Of a stretch of 64,000 bases of DNA, positions 25,451 to 39,300 are shown piece by piece. This DNA is from Acridotheres tristis (Eukaryota > Chordata > Aves > Passeriformes > Sturnidae). A program made the position numbers and the translations under genes. Within the stretch, counting starts at the first letter, position 1. Every line of letters begins with the position of its first letter. Under the pieces are notes generated by a model. The model searched no databases and had not been told where the DNA came from. It was given only the letters and a program-made list of their open reading frames with translations. The stretch covers positions 9,095,034 through 9,159,033 of the forward strand of contig CM072888.1 in the NCBI GenBank assembly GCA_037013685.1. The letters run 5' to 3'.

Positions 25451-27839
25451 AGTAGCAGGAATTTCTGCCCTCCAGAAAATTCCGGTAGTAAAAGAAAAAG
25501 AAAAAAAATGCAAGAGTAAAAGTCTGATATTCTTGAGGAAGAAAAAGAGAGAATTTAGAAGTGTGGGAAGCAGCAAATGTAATTCAGCACAACAATAACA
25601 TAAAAAACTAAAATTCACTTGTACTTTCTATAGTATAATAAATGCTTTATATTAAAATGAATGAACATATTGAATACCTAAATTTGGACAGTAAGCTATC
25701 ACATCTACATTAGCATAAAGTCAATTAAAAACAAAATATTCCAAAGAACACCACTGAATGAAAACATTTGCACAGCTTTAAAACTAGCTTTTGGAATCTG
25801 TCATCTCAGGAAAATGTTTTTAAATGGAAATTTTCTGGATATATATACTAATTTTGACAGAGAGTTTTCATTGTGTGACCTCAGACAACAGTTCTGTTTC
25901 ATTTTGCTGTGCAGAAGAGATATTAGATAATCATAGTTAATATCTCACCTTTAAGAAATGAACCTAGAGATGATTTACTGATAATGATGCAAATAACAGT
26001 TCACTGCATCCCAAATGGAGACAGGGAATGTCCCTGCTTTAGTGAAATGCAATAAATTATTACAGATTAAGAAGTTTAGAAGCATCAAAAAAATTTAAGG
26101 TACTGTCTTAACAAGGAACTCTTACATATATATATATATATAAACAAGTTTTATGCATAATATTGTATTGTTCAGAAAGTTTCCATACTAATTTAATTTC
26201 AGGAAGAGAAATAGAAAGTTGATACACATATGAGAAAAATCTACTTACATTAGCAAAGCTACTTTAAATTCTGGAGATTGTTTTGCAATAACATATGCAC
26301 ATACTAAAAATAAAACATGAGAAAATCCCAAAGTAAGATGTTGTGCATGTTTTGTAAATGTAACTTTTTTTTTTTTTTTTTTCTTTCGCATCTTGAATTA
26401 AATCTCATTTCTGGTGTCTTTTTATCCTATGAGGTCAGGCAATTTTCACTTCTTCAGATATGCCTTTTATAATATCTCATTAATATACAATGCAGTAATA
26501 TTGCAAGGACATCTTGGAAACTAGATAAATAACTTTAAATATAAAAGATGCATATATTCTCTTTCTTGATTTCTGCTTTAATTATAAGCAATCCCTTTTC
26601 TCAGTATTTATATTATAATGGAACTTCAAGAAAGGTAAATGGCTGAAACAAATAAAAAGACCTATAACTCTATAGTGTATCTCAATGTATGCACATATCA
26701 ATATAGATATTTTTAGCTTATACAGTTCTAAATAAATTAAATCAAATTTTTATCAGTATGCATTTTTGAGTTTGCTGATTCTGTTTCTATTTTAAATTTT
26801 ATCATCAAAGTAATTCCTAATGGAATAAGTGCAGCATAAAATGCAAATTATCCTGAAAACACAGCCAATATAAATGAGAATTAACAGACAATAAATACTT
26901 CATAGAATGTGTCTATGACCACAGGATTTGAAAGTTATATTTGTCTTTTCTTATTTTCTTAGATATTTATGTTTGATAGAAAAGTATAAGTAAATATTTC
27001 CTAAAAGGAAACAAATGCATAGTACACAAAATCTTAACTGGTTCTGAATGACTAATCTATCCCTGTGGAGTTAATATTAACAGCATAATACAGAAGTTAT
27101 TGAGCACTTCAAAGCCTCATGAAGCTTGTGGAGAGCATTAATGCTTTGCATCCCTTAGGAACTATAAAATGGAAGTCAGTTCTTCCAGTGCATGCCTTCA
27201 CACTACGTGCTGAAATCAAATATGTGCTGTGAAGTTCACACACAGGCAGGATGCAGGTACAGAGTCCTGCACTAGGTTAATCTTGCTTAGAGGTTCAAAA
27301 TAAAGAATTAAACAAGACATCTCCGTGTTCTCAGCTCCAGAAGCTGGCCTCTGCAAAGGATTGATGCCATACCAGGGATCCTAGGAGTGCTCCTGCAGTA
27401 TGGATTCTGCAGGCTCACTAAAGGTGCAGAAAAGCTACACTTGCCAAAAATGACACAGGGAAATCTCAAGATTTCCAGTATGGGCATACAGAGGTTGACA
27501 TGCAGATATGGACACATCCTACCTGTGTTCTGAGTAAGCCAGATAGCTGTCTTCTTGAAACCAAAACAAATTAGTACCAGGCAGCATATTAAAGTAATAA
27601 ATTGAAACTTGAGTCTAGGTGTAACTTTGGAATGCTTAGTGGAAAGCTTTTTCTCCAATCTGTCCCTATTCTCAAACTCCCTCTCACCATTTATTCGGAG
27701 AAAAGTGTTTGAATCTAGACTTGTAAACTGATTAGATGGCCTTACTCAATAGTTTACAGTAATTCAAGAGAAGATATCTCAATCTGAGTCTTGTGAGTAC
27801 AGATGAATACTGAAGTTCGTCAAGGCAGAAAGATGGTCC
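25451..27839. other. AT-rich non-coding stretch, no gene seen
   Basis: Unique AT-rich DNA with a short TA run near 26127-26144 and an 18-T run at 26365-26382. A 116-codon minus-strand open frame at 27308-27658 has no recognisable domain and is treated as chance. Confidence 0.6.
26365..26382. repeat. poly-T run
   Basis: Eighteen consecutive T residues followed by CTTTCGC. A homopolymer with no element body recognised. Confidence 0.85.
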
Positions 27840-27915
27840 TTTCCTCTCTGTTGCCTTTCTAAGCTCTTTCTTGTAGCCCCTGAAAACACTGAACACTGCT
27901 GTGAGGTCTCTTCAG
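27840..27915 (-). mobile_element. Short degraded CR1 fragment
   Basis: On the plus strand the order AAGCTCTTTCTTGTAGCCCC, a diverged 15-bp spacer, then CTGCTGTGAGGTCTCTTCAG follows the reverse complement of the CR1 region just after the reverse-transcriptase frame, which I recall as CTTTCTTGTAGCCCC ... GGCTGCTATAAGGTCTCC. The match fades on both sides, so only about 75 bp can be supported. It is much older than the copy at 10828-11030. Confidence 0.5.
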
Positions 27916-30900
27916 AAAACTGCATTTATATTACCCCCTACTAAATTAATCTTCTCTACAGTGAAATGATATGCCAAAAATGTTGTTTTTCATGAAAGTC
28001 AAAGTTCAAGTAGGTCTGAAGGAGATAAAACTTAGTTCCTCTTTCAAGTCTTTCAAGTCGTAGAAGTCAGTGCAAACTTGTTTTTAAGGCTACTAAATAA
28101 TTCTGAAAAATGTGACCTACAAATACATCAACACAAATAAAAGTCAAAGGAAATGGTCAGAAATGAGGCTCTGTCCAGGACATCTGAATGTAGCTGAGAC
28201 ATTTACAGATTTTCTTAGGTTTTTCTTCCAATGCAATAACAAGTGCAGTAAGTAGTTTGAGCTCCATGATAGGAGTTGTGTTCAGATGATAAATTATTTT
28301 CACTATGGCAATTATGAAGACCTGCTGTTTCACCCATCATATTATGATTTACTTGAGAGAACATGAAAACAGCTTGTGTGCTTCAGTACACAGACCACTC
28401 CTACTTGATGAAAAAAGGAAAAAGGCTTTTTCTCTGAAGATCTTCACGTTTCGAAGGAGACCTTCACATTTCAAATATTCTTGAAAGGAAGACAGAATAA
28501 CTACTAGATATTTATTCTAATAAAGCATCTCAAAACAAATTTTATAGTACAGTTATTTAATTTAATATGTTATGCACACATATACTGGAGTGTCTGACCC
28601 CTAAACAATTTTCTACAGATATTTCAGAGTGAGTCCTGAACTCCTAATTTGCTGGATAAGCCTCATGAAGTATCCCATAAAACTCCTTCTAGATTTAGGA
28701 CTATGGTATTTGACTAATTATCTAATGTCATCACTCTGAGCTTTTCTGCTTGCCCAGTGTTGGTTTGCATGGTAAATTCTTTTGTTTTTCACACATACTT
28801 CTGCTGGTTTAGATATCAATTCCCTCCAGGGAAAGGACTGCTCTCAGGAGACTGTTGTTTATTCTGTGAGATGCTCTTGATGTGATATCCTTGAAAGTAG
28901 AATCAAGAACATAAATTGATTGGTGTTTACTAACATGCATATTGTTGTCTGCCATCTGTTTTGTTATCATAACTACTCGAAAGAGATGCTTTTATATGGT
29001 TTCCTTTTGGTTTAATATTTATTATTTAGGGTTTTTTTGTCTAGCTCAGAAATGTTATGGTATACAGCTTTATATCTTAGTAATATGATTCTACTGTTTA
29101 TGAAATTAGATGTGCTTTTCCTGCTGATAAATGTGAGCCCTTATCAATTAACGTTCTTAGATTGTATCTATTGCCTACTACCTGTTATTTAGTAGTTCAG
29201 GCTATATCTATGGTGAATGTTTCCTTTCTTTTCTGTTTTTTTAAAGATCTTATTTTTTCCACAAAACTGAAATTAATGCTGTATAAAATCGTGATTCAAT
29301 AAGTAAGTAGTACCTTTTCTTTTTTCTAGTAACATAAACCAGTTACTGAATATGCTTCTGACTGTGTTGATATGACTAATTAATTGATGCTGTTATCTCA
29401 ACAGAGATTAACTTCATAGCTGATAGTCCCATCTCCTGGTATTCTCAGAGAAGTCTGGCCTGGATAAGCAATCAGCAATACAAATAAATGTATGCAGACC
29501 TGGTGTTCCTCATTGCTAGAAAAGGAAATCCTACCTTATTTTATAACCTGAGATTATAAAGTTAAAAAGTTATTTTATTCTTTCAGAAAATGTCTCATTC
29601 CTACTACAAAAAGAAACCCCACATCACCTTATTTAATCGAAAGACATACATAAATGTCTTGTAGTTTATAATCAGTGAAGTGTTCATTTTAAAGTTATTA
29701 AGAAGATTAAAAACACACATAAAATTACAGCTGCAGAGATGTAATTCAGATGCCTTAGAAGATGAGATTGTATTAGAACATTTTCAGATTTAAATGACAT
29801 TAACAGGGTAGGTTATGTTAAAATGTATTGCTCAATGCAGTTGTGCATATGCACTGTAATTCCTATTTATATGTTCAGAAAACATAGTTCAAAATGCTTT
29901 GCACACCACACCCCCTTCCTCTTACAAAAGAGTGGGCTGCCAAAACACTGAGCTCATTCCAGAAGCAACATTCAGTTGCAAGGAGAAGACTGAGGAACTG
30001 GCGATTCATTTGGGATATCACAAATTCAAGGAAAGAATGGATATTTTAGGAGAGCCATCATAGTCCAGGGAATGTGCATTAAATTTCTTCAGTGTGATAT
30101 GTAGAAAGCCACTTTCTGTATATGCCGTCTAAATGGAGAAGCAAACATCTTGGTATATTTAGGAATTTTACTATTAATCCGAATTTATTATCTTCATTCT
30201 TCATCTAGACACTCTACATGTCCTACTAGCCTATTTCTCATTTCCTGAAAATGTCTCTTAATTGTAGCTGTAGCTATAACTAGGGAAAGTAAATTCTTTA
30301 GAGGCAGAAAATAATTATGGATGGTATTCATCTTAGTTGTTTATATTTGGATATCCTTTTCAGGATTAGATTCCTAAAAATGATAAACTGACTTTGGAAA
30401 ATTTTGCATTACAAATTGGTGAGTGAGGTGGAGGATAATTTGTTCTAAAACTATTTTTTTTAATACTGAGAAGGAATTTTTCAAGAACAAAATACAATCT
30501 GTTTTGGGGTTGAGTAAAAAACAGGAAATCTTTCTCAATGAAAACAGAATTAATACACTAGAGAAAATAAACTTCACCACATGTAAACTTCTGTTGCTTC
30601 CTGGAGGGATTACACATAAATACATTTTAATTTCCATGGCATTAGCCTGTGGGCAATAGCCTAATTGCCCCCATTGCTTCCCAAATTTTCATGGTTTACA
30701 GTTAGATCTTCTTTTAACCTTGCTATTGTTTTTTAAGTCTGCACACACTTAAAACTTCCATTCACTTCAGGAGGAAATCTTGCATATCAAAAGTGAAAAA
30801 GCAGATCTTTCAAATCCCTCTTTAAGGGGACACCTCCTTTCTTCCAGGTGCCTCTAGAAGGAATATCTTCTAAAAGCCAGCTCAAGCCCTCTTGTGTTCT

Positions 30901-33900
30901 CTTAGGGTAGGGAGAAGTTTCAAGTGACGCACAAGTTGTTCTACAAAAGACTATTCTAATATTTAACCTTATTTCTTCAAACCCCAATGATTTGGAGTGC
31001 CTCCCAACAGAACAAGTCTCCCAGATGTTCTTAGGCTGAAAAACATATTTGTGGCACCTTGAAGTTTGCATTTACCTAGAGATTAAAATAAGTAAATATA
31101 TCAGTAAAAGGGGTTTATAATAACACACATTTTCTGTGTTCAAACAGTACATGTATAAATAGAACTGCTCTCTATTCAGCAAACGTTCTTTTTTGTTTGT
31201 GATACACTCTCACTTCGCCAACCTCCTCTTTTTTAAAATCCTTGTAGAATATGATTTCAGAGTCCCACATCATCAAGGTTCAGAGCAAAGTGTTGCACCA
31301 TATAACTCAGGCATAAAGTTCAAAATAAAGATGGCATTTTTAAAAATAGTGATGTGTTAGTTTTATAAATAAACTAATGACTTAATCATTAAAGCAGAAA
31401 CATTCTCCAGGATCTAAAGACCTGATTCAGTTTTCATGATGTAAATGAAGGGATGGAAATAGGAAAGGTCTAATGATATCAGCAGAATAACAGCACAGTA
31501 AATTTCAGTGTCAGATAAATGTTACTCAACAGCGTTACTGTGCTTCTTCTCTTATCTCCTATGAAGCTTTTAGTATTGCACCCATGAGTCCGTTTTGAAG
31601 TTCCTCATATTAATGAAGTAGACCAGAATTGAAGGCAGTATAGAAATGCAATTCATAGCAAGAAATGGTCAGGCAGAGAAAATTGGAGAGGAGAAAAAAG
31701 AAAAAAGCTGAAGATTTGATCTTATGGAAATCTGTTTTTTACTTACATGGTCTCTTACTGATTTCTGCCTCTAAAATAGTCTCTGTTTTTCTACTGGTTT
31801 TATTATATGATATTGCTGTAATGGAGATGAATAGAGTATCAAGAGGTTAATGAAAATGATGTGAACTATTAAAAGTGCATTTTAGTGAGTTATCTAGCGT
31901 AACACAGAAATACAATCCATGAATTATTTTCTTCAACACTGTATACATGAAAGACATATTAAACTGCTAAAGATGGCAGTTACCAATTCTATTTACTGTT
32001 ATTCATATGAGAAATTGTTTATGAAGGCAGAAAAATTAAAAAAATATAAGTGGTTTCTCTCAGGAACAGCTTTTACTTGGACCAGTATCCCAGTCCATCC
32101 AATATAGCTGTGTTCAAAATTGTTTTAACCACGGAGCTTTATCATCTCTTGTTAGCAAAAAGAGCACAAAAACACCATTCTGGAAAGTAGAAAATATATA
32201 TGTTTCTATTCTTTCCAGTGTAGACAATTGTTACATACCTAGAATAATTTTGAGACATTTTGAAATAATATTTCAAGCATAAATGTTTCTAAAGATTAAC
32301 TGAATGATATTTCAGATATTGTTTAGATATCTAATAATGGGCTTTATATAAGTAAGCTGTTTTTCTCAGTCCTTCCAAATTCACCACCATTAGAAAAATT
32401 ACTTAAAAACTTGCAGAAAAGGGGGATATTATTCATACTGATCATCATGCAGCTACACCATTAGTTTTGGATATTCTTAAAAGTGATTGCATTCAATTTG
32501 TAGAGACAGCATGGGTGAGTTAAACCATCAAAGGAAGAAAACCATTGTCAGGGGTCGTTTCAAAAATTAAGCCTATGCTGGAAAAAAAATAGAAGCACAT
32601 GCCTGTGTGAACTATATAAATAAATATCAGTAGCTACCAGGAAGGCTTTTCTCCTCCTCCCCTCATCAGATTCTCTTTACACGATTGTCTTTCCTATTAC
32701 TTAAAATGCTAATGAGGTGAGATAAGCAACACCACCCACGTTCCATGTATAGGGTGATAAAAGAGTCTCATCTTAGTCTCTAACAAGACTTTTTATGTTA
32801 AAATTGCTGAATCTCTGGAAGCAGATTGAATCATTATTCTCCTAAACTCCAGATGGCTACCTTCCCATTTAGGTATTTTTCTTTATCACTATTATGCCAC
32901 CACACGTACTGGCAGGTAATGACTATTTACCTTTCTCCCTTTTTATTTTTTTCAACTTACATTTACAGGATTTCCACTGGTTCTGCTGATAAAAATCTAA
33001 GTCAATGTCACCTCAATTAATAGTTACTCTAATGTTTATTGTCTCTAATCCAATGAAGATGGAGACTAATAATGAAGACTTTTTCTTAAAGAGATAACAT
33101 CCCCTCAAAGTCATGATAATACTCTCCATGAAAACAATAGGATAGTTATTCCTCCTAATTTCTGTTTTCTCTTCCTAATATAATTTTTGACATCCTTTCA
33201 AGTTTGATTTTTTTTTTTTCTTATGGTTCAAGGGTCCAAAAAATATGTTGCAGGTCATATAAATTATGTATTATTTCAGACCAGGAACGAAGTCCACCAC
33301 AGCCAGAATTCAAACTACTGTTTTAGAGGAAAACAACCTTAGCCACCCATTCCCACCTCATGCAAAGTCCTTCTACTCCCAAAATAAAAGTCACAGGTCA
33401 ATGTGCCCTTATAGCCTCTCTCTAACTGTAAGGCAAAGGGGTTATTCAACATTTCCTAAAAAAAAAAAAAAATTTAACAAATTTTAGAAGGAGGTCTTCC
33501 AATACTATGTAATAGCACCACCTGGTGACTTCAGTCTTGATGACTGGAAAAAAACTGCATTTCCAGCTGCATAGATACATATCCTTCTTTTTCAACTGCT
33601 AATCTCAGCAATCTTTATTTTAAATAAAAGAGCTAATCTTCACTTGTGTGAATTGAATCCAGATAAAAACAAGATTGGAATATTATAAAAATTAAACAAG
33701 AAGACTCTGTAATATGTGTGCTCTTCCTCTAGAAGAACCTTCTACATGCATGTACCTAGGGACAACAAGACCTTTAGGAAAAAAATGGATACTTATGCTT
33801 AATGGTATGACATTTTACTCACTTGATCTTTGCAAAGAATTCAAGTGATTTATCTGACATAAATTAAGTGCACTAAACAGAAGATCAGTAAATAAAAATA

Positions 33901-34124
33901 CACCAATTCAAGTATCAATCTTCCACTTATTTCCTTGCGTTGCTTCAAATGACTAAAACTCTGGGATACGTCCTTGTAATGACTTAGCTGGCAACCTGCA
34001 TGTGGAATTTTAAGAAGTTTCAAATGAGAGGAAGAACTGATTTAGTGCAGAAGAGCTTGGCCTTGTTGCTAAAGAAATGGGATGCTACAGGTTAAGTTCA
34101 GCAGGATGAGTGTCTTTTATTATC
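27916..34124. other. AT-rich non-coding stretch, no gene seen
   Basis: About 6 kb of unique AT-rich DNA. It contains a 15-A run at 33458-33472. A slightly GC-richer part at 30770-31075 carries a 94-codon minus-strand open frame without recognisable features. No repeat family, splice-bounded frame or RNA gene was found. Confidence 0.6.
33458..33472. repeat. poly-A run
   Basis: Fifteen consecutive A residues followed by TTTAAC. A simple homopolymer. Confidence 0.85.
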
Positions 34125-34245
34125 ACATATTTGTATTGCAGCAGCACCTTCATAACCAAGCCAAAGACCAGGACACATTGTGCTAGGCTGGCACAAGCCA
34201 TTAGCAAGAAACAAACCTTGTCCAAATTACCTTATTAAGTAGGCA
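34125..34245 (+). mobile_element. Ancient amniote LINE-tail repeat (CR1/L3-like)
   Basis: The string order TTTGTATTGCAGCAGCACC, a diverged 25-bp spacer, CATTGTGCTAGGC, then GCAAGAAACAAACCTTGTCC follows an old repeat common in turtles, crocodilians and birds. I recall its consensus as TTTGTATTGCGGTAGCACC ... CATTGTGCTAGGCGCTG ... AAGAGACAGTCCCTGCCCC. The 13-bp core matches exactly; the rest is roughly two-thirds identical. I regard it as the 3' end of an ancient CR1/L3-type LINE or a SINE derived from one. The exact family is not assigned. Confidence 0.6.
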
Positions 34246-35424
34246 TTCAGAGATTTAAAATCCAGTCACACATTCAGCTCCATCTTATGCAGACACACTA
34301 CATCAAAATAGATTTCTAACGTTTGGTTTCTCTCTTACAAATAAATTTTAACCAGGCTTTACAAGACAGAAATGTTGAAAATAAATGACTGTAATTAGTA
34401 AGAGGGAACTATTCACTACTTAAATTCCGTGCTATGAAGAACAGAAAAGCAGAATTTCAGAATAACCCTGAACGTTTACCTGCCAAAATGCACAAAATAT
34501 GTTTGAAGGTTTAAATAATATTGGAAAGTATGAAGTGATAGATGAAACTACAAAATGATGTATGAAAATATCATCAAAACAATGCCTAGTTCAGACTATG
34601 CCTGGTTCATTCATTTTTCTTTATATTAAATAAAATATATATACAGGACAGCATATGCTTTCTGATTAGGAGAATTCAGAACTTAATTCTTAACAAGATT
34701 TGAAAGTTTACAGAAGGAAAACTTTTAGTACAAGACAAGTTCTCTTTGAAAAATTGGCTTAAAAAATTAGGATAAAAATGTGTGTTAAAATCATCTGTGA
34801 GCAGCCTTTATAGTATCACCTGCCAGGTTCTTATAAGACCATGATACTCATAGAAGAAAGACCTTAGCATAGTAATGGGAATCCTGCCCAAAGAAATTAT
34901 ATTCAGGTTTTTTTTTTTAAAAAGGAACAAAATATTGCCATCTGTTGGCTTGTAAAAATCTGTAAGTTCATCATAGCTAAAACTTCAGGCCTGTGATAGA
35001 CCTGTCTAATCTTTTATTATTTATTATCTAAAGAAATGAGAATTTTGCCAGAAATAATGGCATCTCTCATCTTGTATGATTGCACATTCAAAAAACTGGA
35101 GACACTTTTAGGCATGATGTCACAGTACACTGTGTGCAGGGTTTAAGGAGCACAGGAAAATCTCTCAGCATGAATAACCCAGTTGGAAGCATAAAATTAA
35201 CACTATCAGCAGGAAAGGTTGATATTTAAGATATATACGAAATATAAAGACATCTTAATCTAGAATAATTTATGTCAGAGTAGGGAAAAAAAGAAATATG
35301 GTATGGCAACCCGAAAAACAGAGCTAATCTGCAAGCTTTCATATCATTAATTTTTTTCACAGACAAATATGAGAAGCTGCAGCTACCGTGCATGAGATCC
35401 ATGGTGCAGCCATTCAGTACTCAC
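34246..35424. other. AT-rich non-coding stretch, no gene seen
   Basis: Unique AT-rich DNA. It ends at the complement of a GTGAGT splice donor belonging to the minus-strand exon-like block that follows. No exon was found within it on the minus strand. Confidence 0.6.
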
Positions 35425-35668
35425 TGAATTTTATATCCTTTGGGGTGAGAGCACGAAGAATGACCCATTGGAAGAAGTCTAGTGTTGGGATCCTCCATGA
35501 AGTTCCTTTTTCAGAAAGTTCCATGAAACGCTGTTGAGAAACCTCAGCTGCTGAAGGATTATTGTGATGGAGCTGGAGAAGTTCTGGGTCACAGAGTTCT
35601 TCCTGTAGGTCTGCACTCTGACCACTGGGCTGGTGTGGGAGTCATTGCCATCTGTGAAGCTCCTGATT
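35425..35668 (-). pseudogene. Exon-like block with one in-frame TGA, gene unidentified
   Basis: On the minus strand, TTTTTTCTGCAG ends at 35669 and a perfect donor core GTGAGT begins at 35424, bounding 244 bp. In the frame that reads through to the donor, codon 9 is TGA (35644-35642) and the next 72 codons are open. The translation looks protein-like: it starts after the stop with LPHQPSGQSADLQEEL, contains RFMELSEKGTSWRIP, and ends LDFFQWVILRALTPKDIKF. It is acidic at first, then an aromatic/hydrophobic helix-like end. I do not recognise the family. A TGA that replaced CGA by CpG decay would be one substitution. A second overlapping frame gives an 85-codon reading but ends inside the block without a donor. 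No companion exon was found in the window, so it may be a pseudogene relic, a real exon using a weaker acceptor beyond the stop (CCCACACCAG), or chance. Confidence 0.4.
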
Positions 35669-35974
35669 CTGCAGAAAAAATTAATATATTTCAAAATAAA
35701 ACATAAAGGGAATAGCAATAATAGCAGTGAGGCCAATTAGAATAGATCAAAGCAAAGGCACGCTCTTTTCTTTCATGAAATGATGAAAAACTGTGAAAGA
35801 CTGCTTAAATACAATGGAGTATGGACTTACTTCTTTTAATAAGTGCTACTCAAACAGTCAACAACTGAGGGACAAAGCTCCACGAAGAAAATATCACCTG
35901 CATTTTATGTGGACTTTGCCCAGTACAGCTAATGCATGAACAATATCTTTTTCTGTAGGAAAATAATTTTAAAA

Positions 35975-36312
35975 ATATATTATATTATATTATATTATAT
36001 TATATTATATTATATTATATTATATTATATTATATTATATTATATTATATTATATTATATTGTATTGTATTGTATTGTATTGTATTGTATTGTATTATAT
36101 TATATTATATTGTATTATATTATATTATATTATATTATATTATATTATATTATATTATATTATATTATATTATATTATATTATATTGTATTGTATTGTAT
36201 TGTATTATATTATATTATATTATATTATATTATATTATATTATATTATATTATATTGCATCGCATTACATTATTATATATTATATATTTATTATATATTA
36301 TAATGTATATGT
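35975..36312. repeat. (ATATT)n pentamer array with TGTAT blocks
   Basis: About 340 bp. From 35975 to 36060 the unit is TATAT. Seven TGTAT units follow at 36061-36095, then TATAT with a lone TGTAT near 36111, then four TGTAT units at 36186-36205, then TATAT again. A degenerate AT end (GCATCGCATTACAT, then TATTATATAT) runs to about 36312. Stop-free frames of 77-134 codons rich in Ile-Leu-Tyr are artefacts of the repeat. The array is almost pure A+T and easily unwound. Confidence 0.97.
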
Positions 36313-39300
36313 TTTAAGGAAGACGATTGTGTTGAATTAGTTGAATGCTACTGATGAAATCAGGGGGATTTAACCCTGCTTGTTTTCTTGTCAGTTCAAA
36401 TCACTTCATGAGTGTCTCAGAGACAGGTATGTGGGCTCTGGTCTGTGCTGTACAATTGGCAGCCTTGGCTTGCACCACCTCTCTACACTGGGGGACTTTA
36501 AACTGCACCTCTGAGGGGCTCCAAACAGGATCTCATTCTTTATTTTTAAGATTGCCAGGGACAAGTGGTGATGGCAAGAATGTAAGAGTCTGTGAATGTA
36601 TTTTTTATATTACTTGTCTCAAGAAATTTTCCATTTAAAAAACTTTAGTTTTTATTTGTTTCTGTCAAATCAAAATACCAGGATACATAAGTACCAAAGA
36701 TCTTTTGTATAAATAGCTTTATCAAACAACAAGCTGGAAATTAAGAGCCCTCTTCAAGGAAAAAAAAATGCATTTCAAGTTCATAAACACTTTCTCATTG
36801 CAAAATATAATTTACTACTGACCTAGACTGTTTCATTCTTACTGCCTTTCCAGACTAATGGATTTGGGGTTTTTTTTGTGCTCAATACAATTTTGATTCT
36901 TAACTGCAGTTGTATTTTCCCTTTGTGCTTCTAAGGTACTTCTTTCATTGTTTTTTAAAGTTCAAGAGAAAAATAGAAGCCTATTATAACTTGTTTATCT
37001 TTTGAATATATCTGGGCTTTCTTATAGAATGCTTTCACAAAATTGCATGGTGGGGTTTTGTGGTGTTTTTATTTTACCATCTCAGAATAAACATCAACTG
37101 GGACCTGAAAATCTTAACATCACTCAGGTGCATCACACAACATTTTCTGTGTATCTGACAAATTCTATTTGATCTTGAGACTATATTTTAGTAATAAGCT
37201 AGGTTTTGAAGGGTTCAAAATTTTCCAAAACATTTCTGGTTTGTTCTGGACTAGTCTTTCTCACTGTGGATAAATAATTGTTGATTTCTAGCTTTAAGTT
37301 ATCTAATATCATCTCCCAAAGAGTGGATCATCCATAGACCTTGTTAAGTCTTTCATTATTGTGCCCCCCAGCCTCTGACTTTCTGAAATTTCTTCAAGAA
37401 GTTTTCACCTATAAGGGTGCCAATATTTCTATTTGCTGATCAAGGGTAAACATAACCCTTTGCAATAATTTAAACACAGACACTGAGGCATTTTTCTTTT
37501 TCTCTCCAGGCTTTAAAGGTTTTTCTTATAATTCTCTTTTAAATTTTGCAGCCTCATCTCAAGACTGTGGATGTTGTACCTCCATGAACCCTTTATTAAT
37601 TTTCTTATCTGTCACATACCATAAAATATCTTTATCTGTTGTTTTCCACCTGACAAGCCCCTATTTGTTCTCCTAAAGATTGTCAGAGCTAGCTACATTT
37701 TATTTCATTAAATATATATATAACAATTACTCACATATATACATATATACATATGGGCATATATGTATACATATATACACAAATACATAATATCCTAACT
37801 CATTTTGATAACTGTCCCTATACACAAAAATGGCTGCTTATGATTTTTTAAGATACTTGGGTTTTGATCATATTGTTTAATTGTATTTATATTACCAAAG
37901 AATATAGTTCAGCTGGTACATACTTATTTTTATTCATTGTCCTATCAATTTTAGTGTGATGAATAAACATTACCTGCAATTAATTTTATATCCTTTTTTA
38001 AAACAGTGTGGAAGGTGCATATAATGGGGCTAAGAATAGACTGATAGTGGATCTAACTGGAAATACATTATTGGAGAAAGACTTCCTGTTAAAATTCCTA
38101 TGGAAAATGCACTTAAGGTAGGTTTATAATTATTTTATGGTGGTAATGTTTTGATCGAATTCCCATGGAAGAATACCATAAATCTCATAGGGTTTTCAAA
38201 AGTTACCATCATTTGTGTTTACATTTGTGTAAACACGAAATCATCAAAAATACCAAAAACATATTAAACAGAATTCACTTCTCCAAGCCATGACAGATAT
38301 TAATCACACTCATTTCCTTTACTTATTAAATCTCATGCTATCCAACAATTCAAGTTATCTGTTCAATCTTTATCAAGTTGATCATGTTCAAGCTTTTCTA
38401 GTGTATATTAGCACAACAGAACTTTTGCTTTCTCCTCTGGCGTTTTCCTCTGTGTTTCAAGTTTTGATAACTATCTAAATGATGTTCAATGGTTTTAATC
38501 CACTTGGGAATAGTGTGCCTATGGACAAAGATTTAAAATGATAAGTTTAAATTGTTTAAACCTCTTTCAAGCTGCTAATGGAATACAATGAACACTTGAA
38601 AATTATGGCTGTAAATTTGAAATCCAACTTAAATGTGGAGAAAAGATGAATTATCTTAATGAGTTTCAGAAAACATATGAACCAGCCTATGATATGCATA
38701 TGGCATATAACCTGTATCAGATTTTTTCTTTTCTGCTTTACTTTTATTTTCCTGTTATCTTGATATTTATTTACTACTTTTTTTTTTTTAATTTGGGAAA
38801 TACAGAATTTCATATTATGAAAGTTCAATGCACATATATGTTAAAATTCTACAAGGCTTTTGCCCACTATGAGAAATAAAGTATTTGTTTTAAATTTTTT
38901 GTATATGTTTATTTTTATATATGCTGTGTTTATGTTGTTGCATATTTTCTTATAATATCCCATTCCACATTTTATTTTTATTTGTACTTCTACAAGAAAA
39001 ATGCAATAAAATTTCCGTGCAATAAAAATAAACACAAATCCTAGCCCATAACTTAAAACAAATCAAAACCCTAAAAAGTTGAAAGAAAACAAGCAAATGA
39101 AAAGCTTATTTTGTCAGCCTATTTCCATTTTGCACATATTTATACTCCCTGATCAAAAGATGAGATTAGAAGCAAAAGTGTGGAAATATCATAGTGAATA
39201 GCCATCTAACCCAACCCAATTCTAACAGCAAACAAGTAACCAACCAATGGAAGAAGGGAGAAAAGATTAAGAAAATAAAATCTACAGCCATTACAGAACA

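Noticed and set aside
27308..27658. 116-codon minus-strand open frame with a hydrophobic segment and a GTAGGA string
   Set aside because: The GTAGGA donor-like site lies inside the frame, no acceptor pairs with it, and the translation is not recognisable.
33513..33540. CACCACCTGGTGAC, reminiscent of a CTCF core
   Set aside because: Too short and missing the G-rich part of the motif; an E-box match by chance is just as likely. GCCATCTGTTGG near 34938 was rejected for the same reason.
35936..36340. Frames of Ile-Leu-Tyr repeats up to 134 codons
   Set aside because: They are artefacts of the ATATT/TGTAT pentamer array.
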